DNA of 64,000 bases, from the NCBI GenBank assembly GCA_900551455.1, contig URVV01000003.1, positions 23,561 to 87,560 of the forward strand, given 5' to 3'. Every line of letters starts with the position of its first letter. The first letter of the stretch is position 1. Positions 1 through 8,975 of this stretch are shown one piece after another. This stretch comes from an uncultured Mycoplasmatota bacterium (GTDB lineage Bacteria; Bacillota_I; Bacilli_A; RF39; UBA660). Made by a program: the position numbers and the translations under genes. Under the pieces are notes generated by a model. That model had not been told where the DNA came from and did not search any database. It was given only the letters and a program-made list of their open reading frames with translations.

Positions 1-390
1 CCATAGATTATTAATATTACTAATTAAAGATAAATTACATATTTCATTTTTATCACTGGAGATATTAATATCAAAGAATACACGTTTAGCAAGAGATATA
101 TAAAGATATTTTGAGATGGCTATTTGACTTAAATCATTGGGCATATTGGCATAAATATTTTCGATAATTTTTTCGGCATTAGAAAACTCTTGATGGTTAA
201 CATAGATATATCCGACATTTCCTTCGATTAATTCAGAATACAGATAGTTTTCTCCATTTAAAAGAAAATAATTAATAACTGAATGATCAACGTTTGTAAT
301 GTCAATATTTATATATTTAGTATCGTCTTTAATTTTGTCCAAATCCTTTATTGTGGAAATTGATACGACTAGAGAACGGGTATTTTTCAT
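1..390 (-). CDS. Hypothetical protein, 3' end beyond window start (partial)
   Basis: An open frame of 130 codons starts at ATG 390-388 with a GGTGAT-type ribosome site just upstream and runs off the left edge without a stop. The protein begins MKNTRSLVVSISTIKDLDKI and has no signal peptide or membrane segment in the visible part. The helical stretch around residues 85-110 (AISKYLYISLAKRVFFDIN) resembles the entry helix of transglutaminase-like proteins, but the catalytic Cys/His/Asp region would lie outside the window. That assignment is a weak inference, and the product should be treated as unknown. Confidence 0.6.
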   Translation of the reverse strand, partial: MKNTRSLVVSISTIKDLDKIKDDTKYINIDITNVDHSVINYFLLNGENYLYSELIEGNVGYIYVNHQEFSNAEKIIENIYANMPNDLSQIAISKYLYISLAKRVFFDINISSDKNEICNLSLISNINNLW

Positions 391-463
391 ATCATCACCA
401 TAAGATAATTATATATCATATGGTTAACTTTGTAAATATTATAATGGGAAAATATAGAAAATT

Positions 464-492
464 AAAGAGTTTAGAATGATTCTAAACTCTTT
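464..492 (-). terminator. Hairpin terminator of the Asn-rich membrane protein gene
   Basis: A perfect 14-bp inverted repeat (464-477 pairs with 479-492) lies directly after the stop codon of the minus-strand gene at 497. It reads as a strong hairpin with A/T flanks. Confidence 0.7.
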
Positions 493-496
493 ATGA

Positions 497-1981
497 TTAG
501 ATATTTGGTAAGACACTATTTAAGTAGTCTTCTAAGCCACTGTCTTTTAAGAATGCTTTTAAGGCTTCATTTTTTAGAAGTTTTTCCATAATACTTGTTG
601 TGTCATTTTCTGATAATTTATCAAACTCAACATAACTTGTTGTGTCAAATAATTTAGGGGGATTAGTGTCATAAGTATAACTTAGAGTTAAGTTTATATT
701 TGTCTCATCTTCGTAATCATTTACCCCAAGGTTAATAGTATAGAGATTATTGTTTTTGGTAGTTTCAAAAGTAATATCTATTTTTGAAGTATTATTTTCT
801 ATTACAGATAGTTTATACTGATTATTTTCTTTAATTAAGTTAATATTAGTAGTTTCATCGGAACTTTCTAGTTTAAGAAAATCGTTTTTTAGGATATCTA
901 AATATACACTAATTGTTTCAATGCCAGGATTAATTTCAGACATATTTTTATTTAGTTCATCAGTTACTTCTTCTTCAGTAGTATTAGTAATTTTGGCATA
1001 GCTCTTAATAAATTTTTCATCGTGAAGAAATTTAGTATAGTATTCTTTAATGGCTTCTTCGGTGATGTTGATATTTATTTTTTTGACGTATTTATTGTTT
1101 AATTTGGTATATGTTTTAGTATAGATAGCTTTTTCTAACGTACTTGTAAAGGCTGATTTTACAGTTCTTAGAATATTTTTATAATCCTCACTTGTTCCTA
1201 ATTCGTAATCATTTTCACTAGTTGTTGAGTCATCAATTTCTACCTTAAGTGCTTTATCAAAGAGATTATTTAATTTAAGATATGCATAACTTTCTTTGAT
1301 AGGAACAATACTGGAAATATTTATTAATTCTTTATCTTTATAGGTAGCAATAATATCAAGGGCATTTTGTTTTTTGTTAGCATCAAGGCCAATAATTCCT
1401 TTTAATTTGATACTGTTAAAAATTGTAAGCATTTCATTTAATTCTTTGTCAGCAGTTTTTATATTAAATGAAAGATCATAATTCACATTGTAGTTTTTAT
1501 CAGAATCAAGGTTTATTATTTGTGTTTGGTTTAAATAGTTATTGATGGATTTATTAATAATTGTTTTGGGATTATCATAAATAAAGTAATAATATGCAAG
1601 ACCTCCCAATAGAGCGATAATAAGGATCAAGAAAATTATTAGACCTAAATGAGATTTTTTTGGTTCTGTAAAGTCAGGGTCTATTTCTTGATTATTTTCA
1701 TATTTTTGATGGTTATTTAGTATTTGGGCTTGAGGGTTAGGATTAACTTGCGGTTGATTTGTTACTAAATTTGTTGGAGTTGGGTTTGTAAAATTATTAA
1801 TATTTTGGTTGTTAAAATTTGGACTTGTTGGTGTTTCATTATTATTTATATTTATATCGTTATTGTTTGTATTTAGATTATTATTATTTGGCAATGAATT
1901 AAGTTTTTCATTGTTATTTAAATTATTATTATTTGATAATGAATTAATTTCTTCATTATTTAAATTGTTATTATTTTCCAT
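497..1981 (-). CDS. Asn-rich single-pass membrane protein
   Basis: Unknown function. The first ~110 residues are a low-complexity cytoplasmic region made of repeated units such as NNNNLNNEEINSLS, then a Pro/Gln-rich stretch. One transmembrane helix follows (about residues 112-134, LGLIIFLILIIALLGGLAYY) and then a ~360-residue extracellular domain rich in Asn, Lys and Thr, with no cysteines or catalytic motif that I recognise. The absence of a cleavable signal and the N-in/C-out arrangement suggest a sensor or envelope-associated protein. The start is supported by AGAGG about nine bases upstream. The gene is monocistronic with its own terminator. Comparable anchored proteins of unknown function are common in Bacillota. 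Confidence 0.85.
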   Translation of the reverse strand: MENNNNLNNEEINSLSNNNNLNNNEKLNSLPNNNNLNTNNNDININNNETPTSPNFNNQNINNFTNPTPTNLVTNQPQVNPNPQAQILNNHQKYENNQEIDPDFTEPKKSHLGLIIFLILIIALLGGLAYYYFIYDNPKTIINKSINNYLNQTQIINLDSDKNYNVNYDLSFNIKTADKELNEMLTIFNSIKLKGIIGLDANKKQNALDIIATYKDKELINISSIVPIKESYAYLKLNNLFDKALKVEIDDSTTSENDYELGTSEDYKNILRTVKSAFTSTLEKAIYTKTYTKLNNKYVKKININITEEAIKEYYTKFLHDEKFIKSYAKITNTTEEEVTDELNKNMSEINPGIETISVYLDILKNDFLKLESSDETTNINLIKENNQYKLSVIENNTSKIDITFETTKNNNLYTINLGVNDYEDETNINLTLSYTYDTNPPKLFDTTSYVEFDKLSENDTTSIMEKLLKNEALKAFLKDSGLEDYLNSVLPNI

Positions 1982-2205
1982 AATACTTTACCTCTTTCTA
2001 CTTATAAATATAGTTTATCATAGATATCGAATAAAAGCAAATAAATTGCTTTATCACTTTACAATAATTAATTTATTCTTCAGGAATTTAAATTTTAATG
2101 ATTGATACTTTAGGCTTTAAAAAATCTTATTCTATAATTATGATTTATATGCTTTTTTAGATTATAATTAGATAGTTTATTATAGTTTTATATTAAAATA
2201 ATAAA

Positions 2206-2230
2206 AAAAGAAAGTGTTAATTACTTTCTT
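2206..2230 (-). terminator. Terminator after efp
   Basis: GAAAGT (2210-2215) pairs with ACTTTC (2223-2228) across the efp stop codon. On the minus strand the hairpin is followed by a run of T residues, as in intrinsic terminators. Confidence 0.6.
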
Positions 2231-2778
2231 GAAACGTATTTACCATCTTTAGTAGAGACAATTATTTCTTCACCTTGTTCAATAAATAATGGTACTTTTA
2301 CTAATAATCCTGTTTCAACAATAGCATCTTTAGTAGCATTAGTAGCAGTATTTCCCTTTATTGCTGGTTCGGTGCTGGTAATAACATAGTCTATTTTTTC
2401 TGGTAATTCAATTCCTAACATTTCTCCTTCGTAGAAGAATATTAAAACTTCTAAACTTTCTTTTAAGAACTTAGCTTCATTTTTAATTTGTTCTTTACTT
2501 AAATCTACTTGTTCATAAGTATTCATATTCATAAATGTATAAGAGCCACCGTTTTCATATAGATATTGCATTTTTATTTTTTCTACGTGAGCAGTGGGAA
2601 TTTTAATACCAGAGTTAAACGTTTGTTCAACGATTGAACCGGTTCTTAGATTTTTTAACTTGGTTTTAACAATAGCTGCTCCTTTACCTGGTTTTACGTG
2701 TTGAAATTCAAGGACTTGATATAAATTATTATCATAACTTATAGTCATACCAGTTTTAAAGTCATTTACATTTATCAT
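2221..2778 (-). CDS. efp: Elongation factor P
   Basis: EF-P binds ribosomes stalled on polyproline stretches and stimulates peptide bond formation. The 185-residue length is typical. The N-terminal KOW-like domain begins MINVNDFKTGMTISYDNNLY and carries the loop HVKPGKGAA with Lys32, the position modified in Bacillus-type EF-P. The C-terminal OB domains end in the conserved EEIIVSTKDGKYVSR block. The start follows GAAAGGA. It lies downstream of rpmG on the same strand with a short gap, so the two may be co-transcribed. Assignment is firm. Confidence 0.97.
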   Translation of the reverse strand: MINVNDFKTGMTISYDNNLYQVLEFQHVKPGKGAAIVKTKLKNLRTGSIVEQTFNSGIKIPTAHVEKIKMQYLYENGGSYTFMNMNTYEQVDLSKEQIKNEAKFLKESLEVLIFFYEGEMLGIELPEKIDYVITSTEPAIKGNTATNATKDAIVETGLLVKVPLFIEQGEEIIVSTKDGKYVSRK

Positions 2779-2800
2779 ATTTTAATCCTTTCTATTGGGT

Positions 2801-2968
2801 TTATTTCTTTTCTTTATGATTTGTGTTGTGACGACATCTAGGACAGTATTTGTTTAATTCTAGACGTTCAGTAGTATTTTTCTTATTCTTGCTAACTGTA
2901 TAGTTAGGAGTTTTACATTCTTCACATACTAAAGATACTAAAACTCTATTCTCGTTTTTCTTTGCCAT
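2801..2968 (-). CDS. rpmG: 50S ribosomal protein L33
   Basis: This 55-residue protein begins [20 protein letters not shown] and ends [15 protein letters not shown]. The two pairs CEEC and CPRC are the zinc-binding knuckle of C+ type L33, and [12 protein letters not shown] is the family signature. It belongs to the large ribosomal subunit. The ribosome site GGAGGTG sits about six bases before the ATG at 2968. The retained cysteines suggest that any zinc-independent paralogue would be elsewhere in the genome. Confidence 0.93.
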   Translation of the reverse strand: MAKKNENRVLVSLVCEECKTPNYTVSKNKKNTTERLELNKYCPRCRHNTNHKEKK

Positions 2969-3082
2969 TTGGGCACCTCCTTTAAAAACATCAATGGTAT
3001 TATAACATATTTTTTTGTTCTAGTACAACTATTTTTGATATTTTGTGAGTTAGTTTGGAGGGTTTTGGGGTATTTTGAGGGT

Positions 3083-5212
3083 TTATTTATATAATTCGTA
3101 GTATTTATTGACGATTTGGGCAGATATTCTTTTAGTAACCAGACTTTGATATCCATCACCGGTACTGATATCTGGTGAGACAACGACAACGCTCATTTTG
3201 GGATTTATGCTTGGAGAATATCCGACAAAGGATGTGGTAACGGTTTCGGTGTCTACTATATCGTCGCCATCGGTGTCTATAAAGCTTTGACTGGTTCCGG
3301 TTTTACCGCTAGAATTTTGATAATTTCCCATATATCCATACCCTAGTCCGTTAGTTATTACTTGATTAAATCCCAGTTGTACTCTTTCAATATATTTTTT
3401 GTCAACATCTACTGTTTGCATAATTTCTGAATTTGTAGCATAGACTAAATCGCCAAAAGCATCTTTTTCATTTGTTGCTGGGGCATATACTTCTTTTAAG
3501 AGATATGGCTTTAATTTTGTACCACCATTTGCTAGGGTGTTAATATATTGTGATAGTTGAATTGGAGTATAGGTGTCATATTGACCAATAGAAAAGTCTA
3601 ATAGATATCCGGGTAAGGTTGAGGTTCCACTGTATCCTAAACTTTCTACTGGTAAATCTATACCAGTTTTTACTCCTAATCCAAAGGAAGCATACATATC
3701 TCTATATTTAGTAAAGGCATCGTCTTTGATTTTTAAAGCTTTATTATATTGGTAATTACCTTCCCCTACTTTAATGGCTATTTTATATTGGTAAACATTT
3801 GAGGAATATCTTAGAGCATATAAATCGTCTATTTCTCCCATTGAACGCCATGAGCATTTTTCTTTGGTATCTTTTATTTTTATGCATTCATCGTATTGTT
3901 TGGTACCAATATCTATGGCTTTATATTTGTATCCTACTAACATAGAGGCTCCTTTTACGATGGAACCTGGAGTTACTGGTAAGGTTACAACTCCTGGTGT
4001 GTAGTCAACAATTTCTTTTTTACCATCTTTTTGGCGGACTTGTTTACCAGCCATTGCGAGGATTTCTCCAGTGTTAGGATTTGAAATTACAGCAAATGAA
4101 CGGTTATAATATTTAGTATTTGGTTCGTATGAGGCTTTTAGGACTTCACTCGATAACATTTCTTCAAGATATTTTTGAAGTTCTATGTCAATAGTTAAGA
4201 CTATGTCGTTCCCACGATGTCCGTAGCTTACTAATTCGTAATTATTATTTTTGGTAACTTTATATACAGCTTTGGTACCTTTTAAGTAGTCTTCATATTG
4301 ATATTCAAGGTAACTAATACCTACGCGGTCATCTAAATTATAACCCTTCTTTAAATATATATTTGCTAATTCTTCAGGAATTCCTTGGGTGTCTGATGAA
4401 ACGTTACCAAGAATTGTTTTAAAGGTATTACCATATAAATATATTCTTTCCCAATCTAATTTTGTATTAAAGCCATGAAGAGAGTCAATATTTTCGCTTA
4501 TTTTAGCATATTCGGTTTCGGTAACGTCTTTATTTTTTATTATTTTTTCGGCATATGAATATCCTTTATTCATTAGATAATAAATATAGGCTGTTTCTTT
4601 ATCAGTATCATTATATTTATTTAATTCTGTTTCAGTGATTCTTTCATAAATTAAATTTTGAATATCAGTATCAGTTAATTTCCTTTTTCGGTAATTATCC
4701 CATTCGGAATCTTTAATGAGTTTTTTACATTCTTCTTTATGAGTGACATAGTAAAATGTTTTTAGTTGCTTTGTGGTTAATTTTTTATAGTCTACATCAA
4801 GTATACCTGCTACGGTGTAGGCAAGTTCTATTTCTTTTTCAGTGGTAATACCATTTTCTTTTTTATAGTAAATTGTTTTAGTAGCAACATTATCTACTAA
4901 AAGGTTGTAGTTGCGATCATAAATTCTTCCCCTTGGAGCACTTGCTCCTAAGACGGTTTTTTCTGTGGCGGTAGTTAGTTTTGTTAGGTATGTATTGTAA
5001 TCTAATATTTGTAATTTAAATAATCTAATTGAAATAACTAGAAAAAGAATTATTAGAATTACTTCAACAAATATATATCTTTTGGAAATTATTTCATCTA
5101 AATTTTTATTTCCCATTTTGGTTGTTTTATTAAGAGGTTTGGTCTTTATTTTCTTTTTAGAGATATTGTGATAGGTTGTTCTATTTATATGACGATGTCT
5201 AAAGATACTCAT
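3083..5212 (-). CDS. Class B penicillin-binding protein (PBP2/FtsI-type transpeptidase)
   Basis: A D,D-transpeptidase that cross-links peptidoglycan outside the membrane. A basic cytoplasmic tail precedes one membrane anchor (about residues 46-66). The dimerisation domain follows with APRGRIYDRN near residue 95. The transpeptidase domain has all three active-site motifs: SIVK (Ser ~417), SSN (~470) and KTGTSQS (~637). I place the start at 5212 because GAAAGG abuts an earlier in-frame ATG at 5221 too closely. Whether it serves elongation (PbpA/MrdA) or division (PbpB) cannot be told from sequence alone. Its presence shows a walled organism despite the Mollicutes-like base composition. Confidence 0.93.
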   Translation of the reverse strand: MSIFRHRHINRTTYHNISKKKIKTKPLNKTTKMGNKNLDEIISKRYIFVEVILIILFLVISIRLFKLQILDYNTYLTKLTTATEKTVLGASAPRGRIYDRNYNLLVDNVATKTIYYKKENGITTEKEIELAYTVAGILDVDYKKLTTKQLKTFYYVTHKEECKKLIKDSEWDNYRKRKLTDTDIQNLIYERITETELNKYNDTDKETAYIYYLMNKGYSYAEKIIKNKDVTETEYAKISENIDSLHGFNTKLDWERIYLYGNTFKTILGNVSSDTQGIPEELANIYLKKGYNLDDRVGISYLEYQYEDYLKGTKAVYKVTKNNNYELVSYGHRGNDIVLTIDIELQKYLEEMLSSEVLKASYEPNTKYYNRSFAVISNPNTGEILAMAGKQVRQKDGKKEIVDYTPGVVTLPVTPGSIVKGASMLVGYKYKAIDIGTKQYDECIKIKDTKEKCSWRSMGEIDDLYALRYSSNVYQYKIAIKVGEGNYQYNKALKIKDDAFTKYRDMYASFGLGVKTGIDLPVESLGYSGTSTLPGYLLDFSIGQYDTYTPIQLSQYINTLANGGTKLKPYLLKEVYAPATNEKDAFGDLVYATNSEIMQTVDVDKKYIERVQLGFNQVITNGLGYGYMGNYQNSSGKTGTSQSFIDTDGDDIVDTETVTTSFVGYSPSINPKMSVVVVSPDISTGDGYQSLVTKRISAQIVNKYYELYK

Positions 5213-5297
5213 ATAGCACATCCTTTCTTAATGTTTATCTATTTATTATTATAGCATAAATGTTTATAATTATCATAGATTTAATTAGGTGATACTG

Positions 5298-5558
5298 GTG
5301 AATAAACTATTTATTTATGATTATATAAGTAGGATTAAAAAAGAGGATATTTATAGATTTGGAATTAATCAGGGAATAAAACTTGAGGAATTTGAGATAG
5401 AGGTGCTTTTTAGTTATATTAAAAATGATTATAAGAGATTTTTTAGTAATCCTTTAGAGGTTATTGATGAGATTAAGTATAAGGTAAATAATAATACTTA
5501 TGAGAAGATTTGGAATTTATATTTGCAGTATAAGGATATGATTATGTTATTAAAATAG
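5298..5558 (+). CDS. DUF2624 family protein (YqfT-like)
   Basis: A small acidic protein of about 86 residues, starting VNKLFIYDYISRIKKEDIYR with the motif GINQGIKLEEFEIEVLFSYI. This matches the DUF2624 family, whose Bacillus subtilis member YqfT lies next to the endonuclease IV gene, as here. The GTG at 5298 is chosen because GGTGAT lies five bases upstream; an earlier in-frame GTG overlaps that site. It converges on nfo and shares a bidirectional terminator with it. The function of the family is unknown. Confidence 0.8.
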   Translation: MNKLFIYDYISRIKKEDIYRFGINQGIKLEEFEIEVLFSYIKNDYKRFFSNPLEVIDEIKYKVNNNTYEKIWNLYLQYKDMIMLLK

Positions 5559-5585
5559 ATAAACTATGCAACGTTTATCTATTTT
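5552..5585. terminator. Bidirectional terminator between DUF2624 gene and nfo
   Basis: A 13-bp inverted repeat (5552-5564 with 5573-5585) has an A-rich left arm and T-rich right arm, so it serves both converging genes. It overlaps both stop codons. Confidence 0.75.
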
Positions 5586-6489
5586 CAGTTCTTATTTTAG
5601 TTAACATTTCTTTATCAAATTTCTTGGCTCTTATCATTGATATTTCATATTTATATGGTGGATAGATTTTTTCTTTTTCGTTTTCTTCACGTGATATATA
5701 AGGAGTTTCTAGTATTTTAGTAATATTTTTTAATCTATCGTTATAAATAATATTTATTAAAGTATCAAAACCAATACTACCAAATCCTATGTTTTCGTGG
5801 CGATCTTTATGTGATCCAATAGGATTTTTAGAGTCGTTTATATGAATACATTTAAGATATTTTAAGCCAATGAATTTATCTAAATTATCTAGGTAGGTAT
5901 TAAAGTTAGTTAGAGAAATGCCACTGTCAAAAAGATGGCAGGTATCTAGGCAAAGACCTATTTTATCTTGATATTTTATACCTTCAATAATGGTTTTTAA
6001 ATCTTCCATACTGGCTCCAATTTCTGTTCCTTTTCCAGCCATTGTTTCAAGGCAGATAGTTACATCATAGTTATTATCTAGGATTAGATTTAGACCTTTT
6101 ATTATGGATGAGAGAGATTCTGATTTGGAATATCTAACAGAGGCTCCAGGATGAAGAACAATATTTTTAACTCCTAGAAGATGGGCTCTTTCTACTTCAT
6201 TTTTTAAGAATGAGACAGAAAAGTCAAAGTTTTCTAGATTTCCTAAATTCACAATGTATGGAGCATGAATAATTATCTTTTCTGGATTTATATTATGTTC
6301 TTTCATTAGTTCATATGAAGCAATGGTTAATTCTTCGTTAATAGGACTTCTTTTAGTATTTTGAGGGGCTCCAGTGTAGAACATAAAAGTATTGGCATTA
6401 TATGAGAGAGCTTCTTTTACACTACCCAATAGTTGTTCATCATTTGTAAATTTTACGTGGGAACCAATTATTAATTCATTATCTTTCAT
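5575..6489 (-). CDS. nfo: Endonuclease IV (AP endonuclease)
   Basis: A zinc-dependent TIM-barrel nuclease that cuts DNA 5' of abasic sites in base excision repair. The 304-residue length fits the family. Visible metal-binding blocks in order are ICLETMAGKGTEIG (Glu), LCLDTCHLFDSG (Asp and His), HINDSK and GSHKDRHENIGFG (His/Asp/His) and ILETPYI (Glu). The N-terminus starts IGSHVKF, as in other members. The gene is convergent with the DUF2624 gene. Assignment is firm. Confidence 0.96.
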   Translation of the reverse strand: MKDNELIIGSHVKFTNDEQLLGSVKEALSYNANTFMFYTGAPQNTKRSPINEELTIASYELMKEHNINPEKIIIHAPYIVNLGNLENFDFSVSFLKNEVERAHLLGVKNIVLHPGASVRYSKSESLSSIIKGLNLILDNNYDVTICLETMAGKGTEIGASMEDLKTIIEGIKYQDKIGLCLDTCHLFDSGISLTNFNTYLDNLDKFIGLKYLKCIHINDSKNPIGSHKDRHENIGFGSIGFDTLINIIYNDRLKNITKILETPYISREENEKEKIYPPYKYEISMIRAKKFDKEMLTKIRTENR

Positions 6490-6537
6490 TATATCACCAT
6501 CTTGATTATATCATATATGTAGTTTTATGGCAAAAGA

Positions 6538-6559
6538 AAAGTAGACATTGGTCTACTTT
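6538..6559 (-). terminator. Terminator after pilin-like gene
   Basis: AAAGTAGAC (6538-6546) pairs perfectly with GTCTACTTT (6551-6559) around a four-base loop, just after the minus-strand pilin-like gene. Confidence 0.7.
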
Positions 6560-6574
6560 GGGTATTTGTTAATA

Positions 6575-7129
6575 TTATGCTGCTGCTTTAGTTATATCAG
6601 TTATATCTGTACAAGATTTACTGAAAATAAATTCTGCACCAACAAGTTTACCATTACTATCTGTTTTTGGAGTAGCAGTGTTGTCTGTTCCTTTTGTCCA
6701 AATTTTGGTATTATAGTATTGGCTTGTATCAGGGATTACAGCCATTACAACACAAGCTTTTCCAGTATCTGGATTTAAGTATACTTTAGCAGAAGTGAAG
6801 TTTTTTGCAGCAATTCCAGCATCTACTAGAAGGTTATTAGCTGTAGTGGTACTAGCAATAGTAGTTCCACCTGCTGTTTCAATATTTGCTAAGTTATCTA
6901 AGAAACTTTTTGATACAACTGTCTCATCGTTTCCTGACACATTGTATAATGAGTATTGTTCTGCTAACCAATTTTCAGCACTATCTAGGATTACTTTTAA
7001 TGAGTTATTTTTTGAATTGTTAATAGTCCTAGTTATGGCTGGAATAGTTATACCTATTACTATAGCTAAGATAACAATAACGGCTAGTAATTCTACTAGA
7101 GTAAATCCTTTTCTATTTAATTTTTTCAT
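6575..7129 (-). CDS. Type IV pilin-like (pseudopilin) protein
   Basis: The protein starts MKKLNRKGFTLVELLAVIVI, a class III prepilin signal: a short basic leader, cleavage after Gly, a methylatable Phe, and Glu at mature position 5. A long hydrophobic helix follows, then an extracellular domain ending in KSCTDITDITKAAA with two cysteines that could form a disulfide. ATG 7129 is used because AGGAGG lies just upstream. No prepilin peptidase, assembly ATPase or other com/pil genes are adjacent, so its export machinery must be elsewhere. It could belong to a competence pseudopilus or a minor pilus. Confidence 0.87.
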   Translation of the reverse strand: MKKLNRKGFTLVELLAVIVILAIVIGITIPAITRTINNSKNNSLKVILDSAENWLAEQYSLYNVSGNDETVVSKSFLDNLANIETAGGTTIASTTTANNLLVDAGIAAKNFTSAKVYLNPDTGKACVVMAVIPDTSQYYNTKIWTKGTDNTATPKTDSNGKLVGAEFIFSKSCTDITDITKAAA

Positions 7130-7213
7130 TTTTGTTCCTCCTCTATGATTAAAATATATCACACAAGGAATTTATTGTCAATTGTAATCAGGTATTTTTG
7201 ACACTACTTATTA

Positions 7214-7768
7214 TTAATCTATTTGGCTTTTATAGATAGTTATAGTTTTATTACCATAGTTACGTTCTTTGTATATGGATAGGTTTTGGTAATCTTTTTT
7301 GAAGGTTAGATTATGATGTTCTAAAATAATTAAGCCATTATTTGTTAAGAGATTTAAGTTAATTACTTTGGTTAAGATTTTCTCATAAACATCATAATCA
7401 TATGGGGGATCTACGAATATTAAATCAAATTTTATTTCTTTATTAGAAAATTCGTTAAGGGCTTTTTTCCAATCTGATAAGATAATATGAGAATTATTTT
7501 TAATATTTAGGTTTGAAATGTTTTTATGTAAGATTTTGATTACTTCGGGATTATTATCTATAAAATAACATTCTTTGGCACCATTTGAGATAGATTCGAT
7601 ACCTAGTTGTCCAGAACCGGCAAATAAATCTAGAACAATACTTTCTTTGAGATTATTTTGGATAATTCCAAATAGAGATTCTTTTACTCTATCCATAGTT
7701 GGTCTGGTACCAGTTATATTATGTCCTTCAATGTTTCTTCCTTTTAGTAAACCACTTATTACTTTCAT
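7214..7768 (-). CDS. rsmD: 16S rRNA (guanine(966)-N2)-methyltransferase
   Basis: An S-adenosylmethionine-dependent methylase acting on 16S rRNA in the small subunit. Conserved blocks seen are MKVISGLLKGRNIEG, TRPTMDRVKESLFGII, the SAM-binding LDLFAGSGQLGIE and the catalytic DPPYDYDVY. The length of 184 is normal. It follows pgeF closely on the same strand and corresponds to ylbH in the Bacillus ylb cluster, where coaD usually comes next; coaD is not here. Confidence 0.95.
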   Translation of the reverse strand: MKVISGLLKGRNIEGHNITGTRPTMDRVKESLFGIIQNNLKESIVLDLFAGSGQLGIESISNGAKECYFIDNNPEVIKILHKNISNLNIKNNSHIILSDWKKALNEFSNKEIKFDLIFVDPPYDYDVYEKILTKVINLNLLTNNGLIILEHHNLTFKKDYQNLSIYKERNYGNKTITIYKSQID

Positions 7769-7773
7769 TTTGA

Positions 7774-8430
7774 TTACTCCTTTATTATAGCAATTAAGAT
7801 ATTTCTTTTTTTAGTTTGATTATAGCGATATGAATAATATTTTGAATGATTACAGTATGTACAAATTGATGTATCGGTAATATTTTTAATACCTTTATTT
7901 TTTAAGTCTGTAATGACTATTTCTTGGAGGTCTAAATAATATTTATTTTCTTTTTTAGTTGTATATTTATTTATATTAGAAATTTGTTTTTTAAATAAGT
8001 TATAGACGTCTATATCTACTTCAAAATGGCATTTTCTAATAGATGGATAAAGGTAGGCAAAAATATTTTGAGGTAAGGAATTAAATTCTTCTTGCATTTT
8101 TTGGATAGTTGATAGAACAATATGATTTAGGGTTCCTTTCCATCCGGAATGAATTACTGATATTACTTTGTTTTCTTTGTCATATAAAATTATTGGAATA
8201 CAATCAGCGGTTTTAATTACTAATGGGGTATTTAATTTATTAGTAATTAGAGCATCACCTTGTGAATTGTTTTGATAATTATTATCTACTATATGGACAA
8301 TATTAGAATGTATTTGTTCTAAATAGTAGTAAGTCTTAATATTTAATTCTCGACAGACGATAGAGATTTCTTTTGATGTAAATACATTTATGATATTTTT
8401 ATCAATGTTTAAGGAAAGAGAATTATCCAT
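7774..8430 (-). CDS. pgeF: Purine nucleoside phosphorylase / laccase-domain protein (YfiH/YlmD family)
   Basis: A cytosolic protein of the multicopper-oxidase-like fold family now assigned to purine nucleoside phosphorolysis and removal of mis-inserted L-Ser in peptidoglycan precursors. Family motifs are LEQIHSNIVHIV, GDALITN, IKTADCIPII and VIHSGWKGTLNHIV, the last with the conserved His and nearby Cys ligands, then a late CTYCNHSKYYSYR. AAGGAG ten bases before ATG 8430 decides the start, which overlaps the 3' end of ylbF by eight bases and implies translational coupling. Confidence 0.9.
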   Translation of the reverse strand: MDNSLSLNIDKNIINVFTSKEISIVCRELNIKTYYYLEQIHSNIVHIVDNNYQNNSQGDALITNKLNTPLVIKTADCIPIILYDKENKVISVIHSGWKGTLNHIVLSTIQKMQEEFNSLPQNIFAYLYPSIRKCHFEVDIDVYNLFKKQISNINKYTTKKENKYYLDLQEIVITDLKNKGIKNITDTSICTYCNHSKYYSYRYNQTKKRNILIAIIKE

Positions 8431-8725
8431 AACAGTTATGCTCCTTAGTATTAGTATATTTAGCATATTGTTTATTAATTGTTAGGATAATAAATGATAG
8501 TTTGTTATAGTATAACATATAATTTTGATAGTCAGAATTTTTAAATAATTCTTTTTTAAGAAGAATTTTTTTATTTAGATCGGACTCTTTATTATAACGA
8601 GATACTAATGATAAGATATTTGAATTTTTTTCTAATTTCTGTTTATAATAAGTTAAGTTTTTAATAAGATCTGTTTTATCTAGATTGTCTAAAAATTTAT
8701 ATGTCGCTTCGATTATTTCACCCAT
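8423..8725 (-). CDS. ylbF: YlbF/YmcA family regulator
   Basis: A small all-helical protein of 100 residues. In Bacillus, YlbF forms a complex with YmcA and YaaT that controls RNase Y and, through it, mRNA maturation, competence and biofilm formation. The sequence MGEIIEATYKFLDNLDKTDL and the central LKKELFKNSDYQNYMLYYN fit the family. Position between ylbE and rsmD supports orthology. Whether YmcA/YaaT partners exist cannot be seen here. Confidence 0.75.
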   Translation of the reverse strand: MGEIIEATYKFLDNLDKTDLIKNLTYYKQKLEKNSNILSLVSRYNKESDLNKKILLKKELFKNSDYQNYMLYYNKLSFIILTINKQYAKYTNTKEHNCYG

Positions 8726-8753
8726 GTAATCACCTGAATATATAATATCATAT

Positions 8754-8975
8754 TTATTTTAAGACATCAAGAAAGGTTTTTACCATTTCAATATTATCCA
8801 TAATTTTATTTAGTTTATCTGTTGGTTTTAACTTGTATTTATCTTTCATATCTTCTAAAAACTGTTTGTAGTAGAAATTTGAACGGTTTAGATATTTATA
8901 CCAGTAAGAGTTTTCTCTTAGAAAGGTTCTTTGGCGAGGATCTTCTAAAATTTTATATTGAATATCTAGAGTCAT
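8754..8975 (-). CDS. ylbE: YlbE-like protein
   Basis: This 73-residue protein contains QRTFLRENSYWYKYLNRSNF, matching the YlbE pattern of a helix, then an RxxxYWYRxL block, then a basic tail with MDNIEMVKTFL. The function of the family is unknown. Its ATG overlaps the stop of the upstream ylbD-like gene by one base (TAATG), so the two are translationally coupled. Gene order ylbD-ylbE-ylbF matches Bacillus subtilis. Confidence 0.8.
   Translation of the reverse strand: MTLDIQYKILEDPRQRTFLRENSYWYKYLNRSNFYYKQFLEDMKDKYKLKPTDKLNKIMDNIEMVKTFLDVLK

Noticed and set aside
3083..3189. 83-codon minus-strand frame (2938-3189) starting inside the PBP gene
   Set aside because: It overlaps the PBP end and rpmG in another frame and has no ribosome site.
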